Program-made: the position numbers and the translations under genes
The notes under the pieces: model-generated
What the model was told of the DNA's origin: nothing
What the model saw: only the letters and a program-made list of their open reading frames with translations
The model's database searches: none
Part shown: in pieces, positions 41,659-50,131 of the stretch
Numbering within the stretch: position 1 is the first letter of the stretch
Layout: each line of letters starts with the position of its first letter
Assembly: GCA_963806335.1 (NCBI GenBank)
Contig: CAWDXO010000013.1
Coordinates: forward strand, 310,001 to 374,000
Source: Palsa-504 sp963806335
Lineage (GTDB): Bacteria; Actinomycetota; Actinomycetes; Streptosporangiales; Streptosporangiaceae
Direction: 5' to 3'
DNA length: 64,000 nucleotides

Positions 41659-42840
41659 GTGGCGGTTGCAGGCATGTCCCCGACAGCGTACGAGCTCAGC
41701 GAGGAAGAACAGGCCATCGTCGAGGTGGTGCGCGAGTTCGTCGACCAGCAGGTCAAACCGGTCGTCCGCGAGCTTGAGCACTCGAACACCTACCCCGGGC
41801 AGCTCATCGAGCAGATGAAGCAGCTGGGCATATTCGGCCTGGCCATTCCCGAGCCATACGGCGAGGTCTACGTCTCCACCCCGTGCTACGCACTGGTCAC
41901 CGAGGAACTCGCCCGCGGCTGGATGAGCCTGGCCGGGGCCATGGGCGGGCACACCGTCGTGGCCAAGCTGCTGCTCGCCTTCGGCACCGAGGAGCAGCGC
42001 CAGCATTACCTGCCCCGGATGGCCACCGGGGAGCTGCGGGCGACGATGGCCCTGACCGAGCCGCGCGGCGGCTCGGACCTGGCCCACCTGAGCACTTCGG
42101 CGGTCCTGGAGGGCGATTCGTGGGTCGTTACTGGAGCCAAGACGTGGATCACCAACGCCCGGCGTTCGGGCCTGATCGCGCTGCTCTGCCGGACCGACGC
42201 CGACGCCAGGCCTGCCCACGCCGGCATCAGCATCCTTCTGGTCGAGCAGCCGAGCCCGGGCCTGTCGATCGGCAAGGACCTGCCCAAGCTGGGCTACAAG
42301 GGGGTCGAGAGCTGCGAGGTCTTCCTGGACAACTGCCGGGTGCCGGCCAGTGCCGTACTCGGCGGCCAGCCCGGGGCCGGGTTCGCGCAGATGATGAAGG
42401 GCCTCGAAACCGGCCGCATCCAGGTCGCGGCGCGCGCCACCGGCGTGGCCAAGGCCGCCTTCGACGACGCGCTCGCCTACGCGCAGCAGCGCGAGAGCTT
42501 CGGGAAGCCCATCTGGCAGCACCAGTCCGTCGGCAACCTGCTGGCCGACATGGGGACCAAGTACAGCGCCGCGCACCAGCTGCTGCTGCACGCCGCCCGC
42601 ACACTGGACTCCGGCCGCCGGTGTGACCTCGAAGCGGGCATGGCCAAGCTGTTCGCGTCCGAGGCGGCGATGGAGATCGCATTGAACGCCATCCGGGTGC
42701 ACGGCGGCTACGGCTACTCCACCGAATTCGACGTCGAGCGGTATTTCCGGGACGCGCCGCTGATGATCGTCGGGGAGGGCACTAACGAGATCCAGCGCAA
42801 CGTCATCGCCCGCCAGCTCATCGCCCGCGGCGGGCTGTGA
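41659..42840 (+). CDS. Acyl-CoA dehydrogenase
   Basis: A 393-residue acyl-CoA dehydrogenase starting at GTG 41659 with AAGGAG seven bases upstream. ALTEPRGGSDLAHLSTSAVLEGD near residue 132 and GAKTWITNARRSGL near 160 are the FAD/substrate motifs. The Glu base lies in IVGEGTNEIQRNVIARQLI near 375. IRVHGGYGYSTEFDVERYFRD is typical. Paralogue of the gene at 40095-41237, which with the nearby synthetase suggests beta-oxidation of varied acids. Confidence 0.88.
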   Translation: MAVAGMSPTAYELSEEEQAIVEVVREFVDQQVKPVVRELEHSNTYPGQLIEQMKQLGIFGLAIPEPYGEVYVSTPCYALVTEELARGWMSLAGAMGGHTVVAKLLLAFGTEEQRQHYLPRMATGELRATMALTEPRGGSDLAHLSTSAVLEGDSWVVTGAKTWITNARRSGLIALLCRTDADARPAHAGISILLVEQPSPGLSIGKDLPKLGYKGVESCEVFLDNCRVPASAVLGGQPGAGFAQMMKGLETGRIQVAARATGVAKAAFDDALAYAQQRESFGKPIWQHQSVGNLLADMGTKYSAAHQLLLHAARTLDSGRRCDLEAGMAKLFASEAAMEIALNAIRVHGGYGYSTEFDVERYFRDAPLMIVGEGTNEIQRNVIARQLIARGGL

Positions 42841-42903
42841 CGCGGACGCTGGCACCGGATGGTCGGTTGGGCGCCGGGTGCTAACCCGGTCGTAACCGGC
42901 TCA

Positions 42904-42953
42904 ATGCTCCATCGAACCGGTTAGGACCGGCCCTATGCTCCATCGAGCCGGTT
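42904..42953. repeat. Two 19-bp direct repeats, 31 bp apart
   Basis: ATGCTCCATCGAACCGGTT (42904-42922) is repeated with one mismatch at 42935-42953. The spacing is 31 bp (three helical turns), and the site is 165-214 bp upstream of the LacI-family gene. ACCGGTT-like pieces recur around it. Candidate operator array. Confidence 0.5.
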
Positions 42954-43117
42954 GGCGGCGGTTCGTTCGGACCGGATGAGGGACGAAAACGACGTCTTCG
43001 GCCGGGCGAGCGCGCGGTAACTCCGATGGTGAGAGTAATGTCAGCGCTTAGATTTCTACTGAAGACGCTCGCGTCCTGGTACGCACGGAACAGGGGCACT
43101 CCGTTGATCGGGACAAT

Positions 43118-44194
43118 GTGGTAACTCTCTACGATGTCGCCCGCCTGGCCGGCGTCTCCACCGCCACGGTCTCCAGGGTCGTGCACGGTCAGGACCGGGT
43201 CCGTGAAACCACCAGGGCCCGGGTGCAACAGGCCATCGAGGAACTCGGCTACGTGCCAGACGGCGCGGCCCAGAGCCTGTCTCGCCGCCGCAAGGACGTG
43301 ATCGGCCTGGTGTACGTGGAACGCGAGCTGGAGCCTTATGACATCGAGAACGAGGGCCTGCTCTACTACGACGAGGTGCTGCGCGGGGTCGAGGCGCGCA
43401 TCCGCGACCAGGAGTGGTCGCTGCTCATCGCGTTCATGCAGTCCGACGGGATCAGCGAGCAGGGGCTGCCGCGGCTGGATGCGCTTTCCGGCAAGGTAGA
43501 CGGGATTCTCATCGGCGAGGGTTTCGTCGCCTCCCGCTACATCGAGCGGCTGGCCGCGCGAGTCCCCGTGGTGGTCATCGCCGGGACGCCCGGCGAGCGG
43601 GCGGCCGACGTGGTGGCCGCCGACAACTTTTCCGGCTCGGTGGCGATCATCAACCACCTGATCGCCGACCACGGCCGGCGGCGCCTGTTCTATATCGACG
43701 GGCCGCCGGACTCGCCCGACTCCAGCCAGCGGCGGCGCGCCCTCGACTATGTGCTGCGCAGCCACCCGCACTGCCAGCTGATCGGCTCGGCGTCGGGGAA
43801 CTTCAGCGTCCGGAGCGGCGAGCAGGCCGGGGAGGGCCTGCTCGCCGCGCACCGCGGGGCGCTGCCCGACGCGGTGGTGTGCGCCAACGACCAGATGGCG
43901 ATCGGTGCCCTGCGGGCCTTCGCCGCAGCCGGCGTGCGCGTCCCCGACCAGCTGGCCCTGGTCGGCTTCGATGACATCTATCCCGCCCGCCTCGTCGATC
44001 CGCCGCTCACCACGGTCCGTCAGCCGATGCGCCTGCTGGGCGAGCGGGCCTGCGCGCGACTGCTCGACCGCATCGCCCACCCGGCCCAGAGCCCGGCGGT
44101 GGAATTGCTGCCGACCGAGCTCGTGCTACGGGCCAGCTGCGGGTGCCCACCAGGCCCGGTCATCCGCCGGGCCGTGTCGCCGCTTTCGGGGTAG
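43118..44194 (+). CDS. LacI-family transcriptional regulator
   Basis: 358 residues. The helix-turn-helix is at residues 3-25 (TLYDVARLAGVSTATVSRVVHG), followed by the hinge helix DGAAQSLSRRRKDVIGLV and a periplasmic-binding-type effector domain ending FDDIYPARLVDPPLTTVRQPM and a CGCPPGP tail. GTG start with a weak ribosome-binding site. It is complete and ends 20 bp before a glycoside-hydrolase relic, suggesting it once controlled a sugar-degradation locus. Candidate operators are the repeats at 42904-42953. Confidence 0.85.
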   Translation: MVTLYDVARLAGVSTATVSRVVHGQDRVRETTRARVQQAIEELGYVPDGAAQSLSRRRKDVIGLVYVERELEPYDIENEGLLYYDEVLRGVEARIRDQEWSLLIAFMQSDGISEQGLPRLDALSGKVDGILIGEGFVASRYIERLAARVPVVVIAGTPGERAADVVAADNFSGSVAIINHLIADHGRRRLFYIDGPPDSPDSSQRRRALDYVLRSHPHCQLIGSASGNFSVRSGEQAGEGLLAAHRGALPDAVVCANDQMAIGALRAFAAAGVRVPDQLALVGFDDIYPARLVDPPLTTVRQPMRLLGERACARLLDRIAHPAQSPAVELLPTELVLRASCGCPPGPVIRRAVSPLSG

Positions 44195-44213
44195 GCCGCC
44201 GGCCAGGCGGCAC

Positions 44214-44951
44214 GCCTTCACCCAGGGCTACACCGTTGGCGCCCACGGGCTGCTTGACCGCGCCCGTTACGTGATCGGCACCCAGACCCAGTATGACGAC
44301 GGCGTGTGGACCTATCCCTGGGTGTGGGCCCTCTACCTGCTCAAGACCGGCGACCTGGGCTTCGTCAAGGCTAACTTCAGCACCCAAGGGCCGAGCGGGA
44401 AGACCGAGCCGAGCATTGAGGACACCGCGCACCTGATCGCCGCCGACCGCACCGGTCCCGGCGGGATCATGGAGAAGACCAACGACATCGACGCCAACGG
44501 CTACTGGACGATCGACAACTACGAGTCGCTGACGGGGCTGTGGGCCTACCACTGGCTGGCCCAGCAGGTCGGCAACTCCAGTGAGGCGAGCTGGGCCGCG
44601 TCCCAGTACGCCAGCCTGCTGGCCGCGACGAACAAGACGCTGAACGCGACCATCTCAGCCAATCACCTGAACTACCTGCCGTGCTCGATGACCGAGCCCA
44701 ACAGCAGCAACCGCTGCGCCAACGCCGAGGACGCGAACTGGGCGGCGCCGTTCCTGTTCGGCCGCTGGGCCTGGGACGGCTACCTGTTCGGCGCGCCGCT
44801 GAGCGGGCCCGGGATCTCGCTTATCGACGCGACTTACCAGTACGGCTTCGCGCGCCTGGCCGGGAAGCTGCCGGCGAACACGACCGGCACGGTCACCGTG
44901 CCCGCCGCGGTCCGCAACGTCACCGTCCAGCTCACGCACGCCGCCGCGTAA
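44214..44951 (+). pseudogene. Relic of a secreted glycoside-hydrolase-like protein
   Basis: An open frame of 245 codons lacking any own start or signal peptide. It reads like the middle or C-terminal part of an (alpha/alpha)6-barrel enzyme: YDDGVWTYPWVWALYLLKTGD, then GYWTIDNYESLTGLWAYHWLA, then NRCANAEDANWAAPFLFGRWAWDGYL. The upstream continuation of the frame lies inside the lacI gene in the wrong frame, so the 5' part was deleted. The 3' end borders the MFS gene directly, and it ends TVTVPAAVRNVTVQLTHAAA. It is a fossil of a sugar-degrading enzyme once adjoining the LacI regulator. Exact family not identified. Confidence 0.6.
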
Positions 44952-46145
44952 GCGCCCGACCGGGGCGAGCCTGCTGAGCACAAGTTCGGCCGCGACCATG
45001 ATGAGCGCGAGCACGGTGATGGCCGGGCCGAGGACGGCCAGGCCGGTCGCGCCGATGAGCAGGCCGATGATCGCCGACAGACCCGCCCCTCCGGCCGCCG
45101 CCGACCCGACCTGCCAGGAAATGACGTGCTGAGCGCGTTGCTCGCCGAGGCGGACCGGGGTGAGCGAGATCAGGGCCGGGAAGACGCCAGCCAGGGCGCC
45201 GCCGAGCACGACGAAGCCGATGATGGTCGCCGTCACGCCCGGCTGCCACCAGATGACGGCGGCGGCGAGCACGGCGATACCGCTGCCCCAGCGCACTACG
45301 GCGGGCGGCGGGACCTGGCGCGGCAGCACGGCGAGGCCGATCCGGACGGCGGTCAGCGCCCCCCAGTAACCGAAGACGGCCAGGCCGGTCGCACCCGCCG
45401 ACAGGTTCAGGTACCCGCGGCAGAAACTCGCCTCCCACTGCCCGGCCCCGACTTCCAGGCCGGTGTAGACGAAGAAGACGCCCATGCCCGCGGCCACCAC
45501 CGCGCGGTAACGGCGCCGGGACCACTGCGCGGCCGGATGCGACTCCGCCGTGGCTCGCTGGGCGGGCGCGGGCCGCGGCGGACCGAGAGATCGGCGCTGC
45601 CGCAGCCAGGCGGCGGCGATAATGAGATCGAGGCCAATCAGGGCCGCGTAGGCGGCCCGCCAGGAGCCGGTGAGGATGGCGGCGGTGACGACCAGCGGGC
45701 CGAGCGCGGTGCCGACGCCGTAGGCACCGTGCAAGAGGTTGAGGAGCCGCGGCCGGCCCGTCAGGGCCACCGCCGTGTTCAGCCCGGCGTCCATCATTCC
45801 CGCCGCCGCGCCGACGAGCACGGACGCGGCCAGCACTAGCCAGAGCCCGGGGGCCAGGGCGAACCCGGCGTACCCTAGCGCGGCGCCCGAGCCGGCGACG
45901 GCCAGCAGGGCGGGCACGCCCAGGCGCCGGATCAGTGCGCCGACGAAGGCGGTGACCAGCACCGATCCGGCCGTGGCGATCAGCAGGATCAGGCCGAGAT
46001 CACCGACCGGCACGCCGAAGGTGCCGCGCATGGCCGGCCAGGCGGTGCCGAGCATGCCGTCGGGCAGGCCGAGGACGACGAAGCTGCCGAGGCTGAGGAC
46101 ATCGTTACTGCGGCTAGCCGGAGCAGGCCGGCGGGCGTCCGTCAA
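44655..46145 (-). CDS. MFS transporter with an antisense-derived C-terminal extension
   Basis: A TTG-started frame of 496 codons. Residues 1-398 are a 12-helix major facilitator (LGSFVVLGLPDGMLGTAW, FVGALIRRLG with the loop 2-3 basic motif, and FYTG-like second half), similar to sugar/fucose-type permeases. From about base 44952 the frame has no transporter character: it is the antisense of the glycoside-hydrolase relic (RLRGGVRELDGDVADRGG). So the natural stop was lost when the relic was joined there. The real function ends near residue 398, and the 98-residue tail may or may not be tolerated. Confidence 0.7.
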   Translation of the reverse strand: MTDARRPAPASRSNDVLSLGSFVVLGLPDGMLGTAWPAMRGTFGVPVGDLGLILLIATAGSVLVTAFVGALIRRLGVPALLAVAGSGAALGYAGFALAPGLWLVLAASVLVGAAAGMMDAGLNTAVALTGRPRLLNLLHGAYGVGTALGPLVVTAAILTGSWRAAYAALIGLDLIIAAAWLRQRRSLGPPRPAPAQRATAESHPAAQWSRRRYRAVVAAGMGVFFVYTGLEVGAGQWEASFCRGYLNLSAGATGLAVFGYWGALTAVRIGLAVLPRQVPPPAVVRWGSGIAVLAAAVIWWQPGVTATIIGFVVLGGALAGVFPALISLTPVRLGEQRAQHVISWQVGSAAAGGAGLSAIIGLLIGATGLAVLGPAITVLALIMVAAELVLSRLAPVGRLRGGVRELDGDVADRGGHGDRAGRVRRQLPGQAREAVLVSRVDKRDPGPAQRRAEQVAVPGPAAEQERRRPVRVLGVGAAVAAVGLGHRARQVVQVIG

Positions 46146-46282
46146 CCGGCGTCTCCGGGAACGCGGACGGCGAGCACGACGGTATCCTCGCCGGTTTCCC
46201 GGCCGGCCGGCGAGAACAGGACCTCCCGGCGAGTAGCCACCAGCTCGGCGCTTTCGCCGGTCTCCGACACCTGATCATCCAT
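46142..46282 (-). CDS. Small 46-residue protein coupled to the MFS start
   Basis: ATG 46282 opens MDDQVSETGESAELVATRRE-type acidic sequence ending VVLAVRVPGDAG, whose TGA overlaps the TTG start of the transporter (TTGA). GGGGAGAC lies upstream. Four-base overlaps are a usual sign of translational coupling. No family recognised; it may be the tail of a lost gene. Confidence 0.4.
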   Translation of the reverse strand: MDDQVSETGESAELVATRREVLFSPAGRETGEDTVVLAVRVPGDAG

Positions 46283-46386
46283 CCGCCCAGTCTCCCCGAC
46301 GGAGACCGGTGCTCCTACCTGCGTTGACGCATCAGTCGAACAGATGCCATCTTGGGGATACCCGCCGCACCCCGAGGATGTGAGCC

Positions 46387-47940
46387 ATGGCGATGCCGAA
46401 CGTGGACTCCGATGACCTAGCCAAATTCGGCTACAAGCAGGAGCTAGACCGCTCGCTCGGCTTGTTCTCCTCGTTCGCCGCGGGGTTCAGCTACATCTCG
46501 ATCATGACCGGGGTGTTCGAGCTTTTCTTCTTCGGCTTCTTCTCGGGGGGACCGGCGTTCATCTGGACCTGGCCCGCCGTGTTCATCGGCCAGATGCTGG
46601 TCGCCCTGTGTTTCGCCGAGCTCGCCGGGCAGTATCCGCTCGCGGGTTCGGTCTACCAGTGGTCCAAGCAGATCGCCAGTTCCTTCACCTCCTGGTTCGG
46701 CGGCTGGATCCTGGTGGTGGGATCGATCGTCACGCTCGCCGCGGTGGCGGTCGCCTACCAGGTCGTGCTGCCGCAGATCTCGGCCTTCTTCGAGTTCATC
46801 GGCGGCCCCGCCGACATCGGCCAGGTCGCGACGCCCGACGGCGCGAAGAACGCCCTGCTGCTGGCCTCGATCCTGGTGGTCTTCACTACCATCATCAACA
46901 TGATCGGCGTCAAGCTGATGGCGCGGATCAACAACTTCGGCGTCATGGTCGAGCTGATCGGCGTCTCGCTGCTGATCATCCTGCTCGCCTTCCACATCCA
47001 CCGCAGCCCGGCCGTGGTGTTCGATACCTTCGGCACCGGCGCCGGCCATCCGTGGGGCTACGCCGGCGCCTTCCTGGTCGCCGGGCTGATGAGCGCGTAC
47101 GTGATGTACGGGTTCGACACCGCGGGGTCGCTGGCCGAGGAGACCCACGACCCGCGCAAGCACGCCCCGCCCGCGATCATCCGGGCGCTGAGCGCCGCCG
47201 GGATCGCCGGCCTGCTCGTCATCTTGTTCGGCGAGATGTCCGTGCCCAACATCCACGCCCCCCAGCTCGGCACCTCCGGGCTGCCTTACCTGGTCAAGGC
47301 GACCCTCGGCGGCACCCTCGGCGACGTCTTCCTGATCGCCTCGGTGATCGCGATCACCGTGTGCGCCCTGGCCGTGCACACCGGCGGCATCCGGATGATC
47401 TTCACGATGGGCCGCGATGGCAGGCTCCCGTTCGCCCCGGCCATCGCCAGGGTGCACGGCAAGTCCAAGACCCCGCTGGTGCCCTCGGTCGTCATCGGCG
47501 TCGTCACCATCGGGCTGCTGGTGCTCAACGTCGGTAACCAGAAGGCGTTCTTCGTGCTCACCTCGGTCGCGATCATCATGTTCTACATCGCCTACCTGTG
47601 CGTCACCGGGCCGCTGCTGATCGCGCGGCTGCGCGGCAGGTGGCCGACGGCCCAGCACGGTCCCTACTTCTCGCTGGGCCGCTGGGGGCTGCTGGTCAAC
47701 CTGGTGGCCGTCGTGTTCCAGGTCGGCGTGATGATCAACCTGGCCTGGCCGCGCCCGGCGGTGTACGGCAACAGCGCCTGGTACTACCAGTGGGGCGCGT
47801 TCGTCTTCGTCGGCGTGCTCGGCGCCGTGGGCGCGATCTACTACCTCGCGGTCCAGCGCGGCCGGGGGACCACGGTCCTGGACGAGCACCGGGCGGGTCC
47901 GGTGCTCGCGGCGGCCGGAGTCACCGACGAGCCGTCCTGA
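46387..47940 (+). CDS. APC-superfamily amino acid permease
   Basis: A 517-residue 12-helix permease. FGYKQELDRSLGLFSSFAAGFSYISIMTG at the N-terminus and FDTAGSLAEETHDPRKHAPPA near residue 240 match the permease at 26430, making them paralogues. CFAELAGQYPLAGSVYQWSKQ and WAYYLAVQ-type ends complete the pattern. The ribosome-binding site GAGGATG is before ATG 46387. It precedes the cNMP/CBS/DUF294 gene by 11 bp. Confidence 0.85.
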   Translation: MAMPNVDSDDLAKFGYKQELDRSLGLFSSFAAGFSYISIMTGVFELFFFGFFSGGPAFIWTWPAVFIGQMLVALCFAELAGQYPLAGSVYQWSKQIASSFTSWFGGWILVVGSIVTLAAVAVAYQVVLPQISAFFEFIGGPADIGQVATPDGAKNALLLASILVVFTTIINMIGVKLMARINNFGVMVELIGVSLLIILLAFHIHRSPAVVFDTFGTGAGHPWGYAGAFLVAGLMSAYVMYGFDTAGSLAEETHDPRKHAPPAIIRALSAAGIAGLLVILFGEMSVPNIHAPQLGTSGLPYLVKATLGGTLGDVFLIASVIAITVCALAVHTGGIRMIFTMGRDGRLPFAPAIARVHGKSKTPLVPSVVIGVVTIGLLVLNVGNQKAFFVLTSVAIIMFYIAYLCVTGPLLIARLRGRWPTAQHGPYFSLGRWGLLVNLVAVVFQVGVMINLAWPRPAVYGNSAWYYQWGAFVFVGVLGAVGAIYYLAVQRGRGTTVLDEHRAGPVLAAAGVTDEPS

Positions 47941-47951
47941 ACCTGGCTCCG

Positions 47952-49811
47952 ATGGCCGACGTCGTGGGCTTCCTCGGTTCCCACCCGCCTTTCGACGCGG
48001 TCGGCCCGGACGAGCTAGCCCGTATCGCCGCCGTGACCGAGACCGAGACCACGCCGCGGGGGAAGGCGATCTTCTTGCAGGGCGCCGGGCCGGTCGAGTC
48101 CGTCTGGATGGTGCGGACCGGCTCGGTCGAGATCATCCATGACGGGCGGATACTCGACCTGCTTGGGCCGGGCGAGCTGTTCGGCCACGCGTCGATGGTC
48201 TCCGGCCTGCCGACCGGTTTCGAGGCCCGCGCGGGCGAGGACACCGTCTGCTATCGCGTCCCGGCCGATGTCATGCGGCCGCTGCTCGCCCGCCCGGACG
48301 TGCTCAGGTTCGTCGCGCGGTCGATCGCGGCCGGGCCGACCGCCCCGGCGCCGCCGGAGGACCCGGTCGAGCACCGCGTCGCCACGCTGATCCGGATGCC
48401 GCCGCTGCTGTGCGACGCCAGCGAGCCGATCCGCGAGGCGGCGAAGCGGATGACCGCCGAGGGGGCAAGCGCGGTCCTGGTGCGGACCGGCTCCGGGCCT
48501 AGCTCCGGCGCTGGGCTGGGGATCGTGACCGATCGGGACCTGCGGTCGCGGGTGATCGCGGCGGGGCTCGGCCCGGACGCGCCGATCTCGGCCATCATGA
48601 CCGAGCCCGCCTACACGGTGAGCTCGGACCGGCTGGCGGCCGACGTTCTGCTTGACATGATCGAGCGCGACATCCATCACATTCCGGTGCTTTCCCCGGC
48701 CGGGGACGTACTGGGCGTGGTCGATGACGGCGACGTGATAGCCGCCGAGGCGCGTAAGCCCCTGCTGCTGCGCCGCGCCATCGACCTGGCCGCCAGGCCG
48801 GCGGATCTGGCGGCCGCGGCGGCCGGCCTGGGTCCGATGACCATCGCGCTGCACGACGCGGAGGTGGCGGCCGAGCACGTTGCGGCGGTGCATTCCGCGG
48901 TGCTTGACGCGCTGACCCGGAAGCTGGTCGAGCTGGCCGTCCAGCAGGCCGGCGCCCCGCCCGCCGCGTTCACCTGGTTCGCGCTCGGCAGCCTGGCGCG
49001 CCGGGAGGCGGCGCCATCCTCCGACGTGGATAGCGCGCTCGCCTGGGAGGAGGGGGCCGACGACGGCGAAATGCGCGATTACGTGGCGCGGCTGGCCCGC
49101 ACGGTGGACGACGGCCTGCGCGGGTGCGGGATCCAGCCCGACGACCACGGCGCGAGCGCCGCCAACCCGCTGTTCGCGCGATCGCTGCCCTCGTGGCGCG
49201 CGGCCACTCGGAGCCTCAGCCAGGACCCGACCCAGGAGCAGGCGCTGATCCTGGTGTCGGTGATCACCGACAGCCGTCCGGTGTGGAGCAGCGGACCCGG
49301 TTCGGGCACCGCCGGGGCCGATGGGCTATGGGACAGGCGGATCCAGCCGGAACCGGACCTGCTGCGCCTGCTCGCCCGGTTCGCGCTGTCGTTCCGGCCG
49401 CCGACCGGGTTCCTGCGCGACTTCGTAGTCGAGCACTCCGGTGAGCGCCGGGGGCAGCTCGACCTCAAGCACGGCGGCCTGGTCCCGATCGTCGACCTCG
49501 CCCGCTGGGCCGCGATGACGGCCGGGGTCGCGAGCGCCTCGACCATGGAGCGGCTGCGGGCGGCCGAGGCAGCCCGGACGCTGGAGAGCTCGCAGGCGCG
49601 CGCCCTGATGGAGGCCTTCGGGTTCATATCCTCGCTGCGCCTTGATCATCAGGTGGAGCAGTTGCGGCGCGGCGAGGCCCCGGATGACTTCATCGACCCC
49701 AAGACGCTGAACCCGCTGGCCCGTTCCTATCTGCGAGATGCGTTCCGCGCGGTGGCATCGGTGCAGTCGGACCTGGCGAGTGACCTGGCCATGGGAATCC
49801 GGTGGGCCTAG
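47952..49811 (+). CDS. cNMP-binding/CBS/DUF294 nucleotidyltransferase-like protein
   Basis: A 619-residue cytosolic multidomain protein: cyclic-nucleotide-binding domain at about 1-120 (GPGELFGHASMVSGLPTGFEA), CBS pair at about 150-265 (MPPLLCDASEPIREAAKRM, then HHIPVLSPAGDVLGVV), DUF294 nucleotidyltransferase at about 290-440 with GSLARREAAPSSDVDSAL, and DUF294_C at about 470-615. The motif GS-x-R-x-E-x-SDxD is that of protein nucleotidyltransferases (GlnD/GlnE-like). Such proteins commonly accompany transporters and acetate-assimilation genes, and here it follows a permease and is near ackA. A regulatory, energy-sensing role is inferred. Confidence 0.85.
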   Translation: MADVVGFLGSHPPFDAVGPDELARIAAVTETETTPRGKAIFLQGAGPVESVWMVRTGSVEIIHDGRILDLLGPGELFGHASMVSGLPTGFEARAGEDTVCYRVPADVMRPLLARPDVLRFVARSIAAGPTAPAPPEDPVEHRVATLIRMPPLLCDASEPIREAAKRMTAEGASAVLVRTGSGPSSGAGLGIVTDRDLRSRVIAAGLGPDAPISAIMTEPAYTVSSDRLAADVLLDMIERDIHHIPVLSPAGDVLGVVDDGDVIAAEARKPLLLRRAIDLAARPADLAAAAAGLGPMTIALHDAEVAAEHVAAVHSAVLDALTRKLVELAVQQAGAPPAAFTWFALGSLARREAAPSSDVDSALAWEEGADDGEMRDYVARLARTVDDGLRGCGIQPDDHGASAANPLFARSLPSWRAATRSLSQDPTQEQALILVSVITDSRPVWSSGPGSGTAGADGLWDRRIQPEPDLLRLLARFALSFRPPTGFLRDFVVEHSGERRGQLDLKHGGLVPIVDLARWAAMTAGVASASTMERLRAAEAARTLESSQARALMEAFGFISSLRLDHQVEQLRRGEAPDDFIDPKTLNPLARSYLRDAFRAVASVQSDLASDLAMGIRWA

Positions 49812-49850
49812 GGCGCGGTGGAAGCCGCGCAGGCGAGCGGACGGAAGCCG

Positions 49851-50117
49851 CTACCTGATCCGGAAGGCGGCGAGGCCCTCGGGGGGTTCTGGCTGGACCG
49901 CGACGGTCTCGACCTCGGCCAGGCGAGGGCCGTGGTGCGCCCAGTCGACCAGATGCCGGACGTCGCCGGGCCGTCCTTCGAAGACTGCTTCGACCCGGCC
50001 GTCGGGGAGGTTGCGCACCCACCCCGCCACGCCATGCTCCGCCGCCAGCCGACGGCAGGTGTCACGGAAGAAGACGCCCTGCACCCGGCCGGAAATCAGC
50101 ACCCGGAAGCGCACCAC
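49851..50117 (-). CDS. acyP: Acylphosphatase
   Basis: 88 residues, GTG start. FRVLISGRVQGVFFRDTCRRLA has the phosphate-binding loop with catalytic Arg (GRVQGVFFR), and GVAGWVRNLPDGRVEAVFEG carries the catalytic Asn. It hydrolyses acyl phosphates such as acetyl phosphate. It lies 14 bp after the ackA gene in the same direction, so both are in one unit that makes and dissipates acetyl phosphate. Confidence 0.88.
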   Translation of the reverse strand: MVRFRVLISGRVQGVFFRDTCRRLAAEHGVAGWVRNLPDGRVEAVFEGRPGDVRHLVDWAHHGPRLAEVETVAVQPEPPEGLAAFRIR

Positions 50118-50131
50118 AAGCAGAAGGTACG

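Noticed and set aside
47598..47951. An upstream extension of the DUF294 protein into the permease gene
   Set aside because: The extra 118 residues overlap the permease coding sequence in another frame and have no family character; ATG 47952 fits the cNMP domain start.
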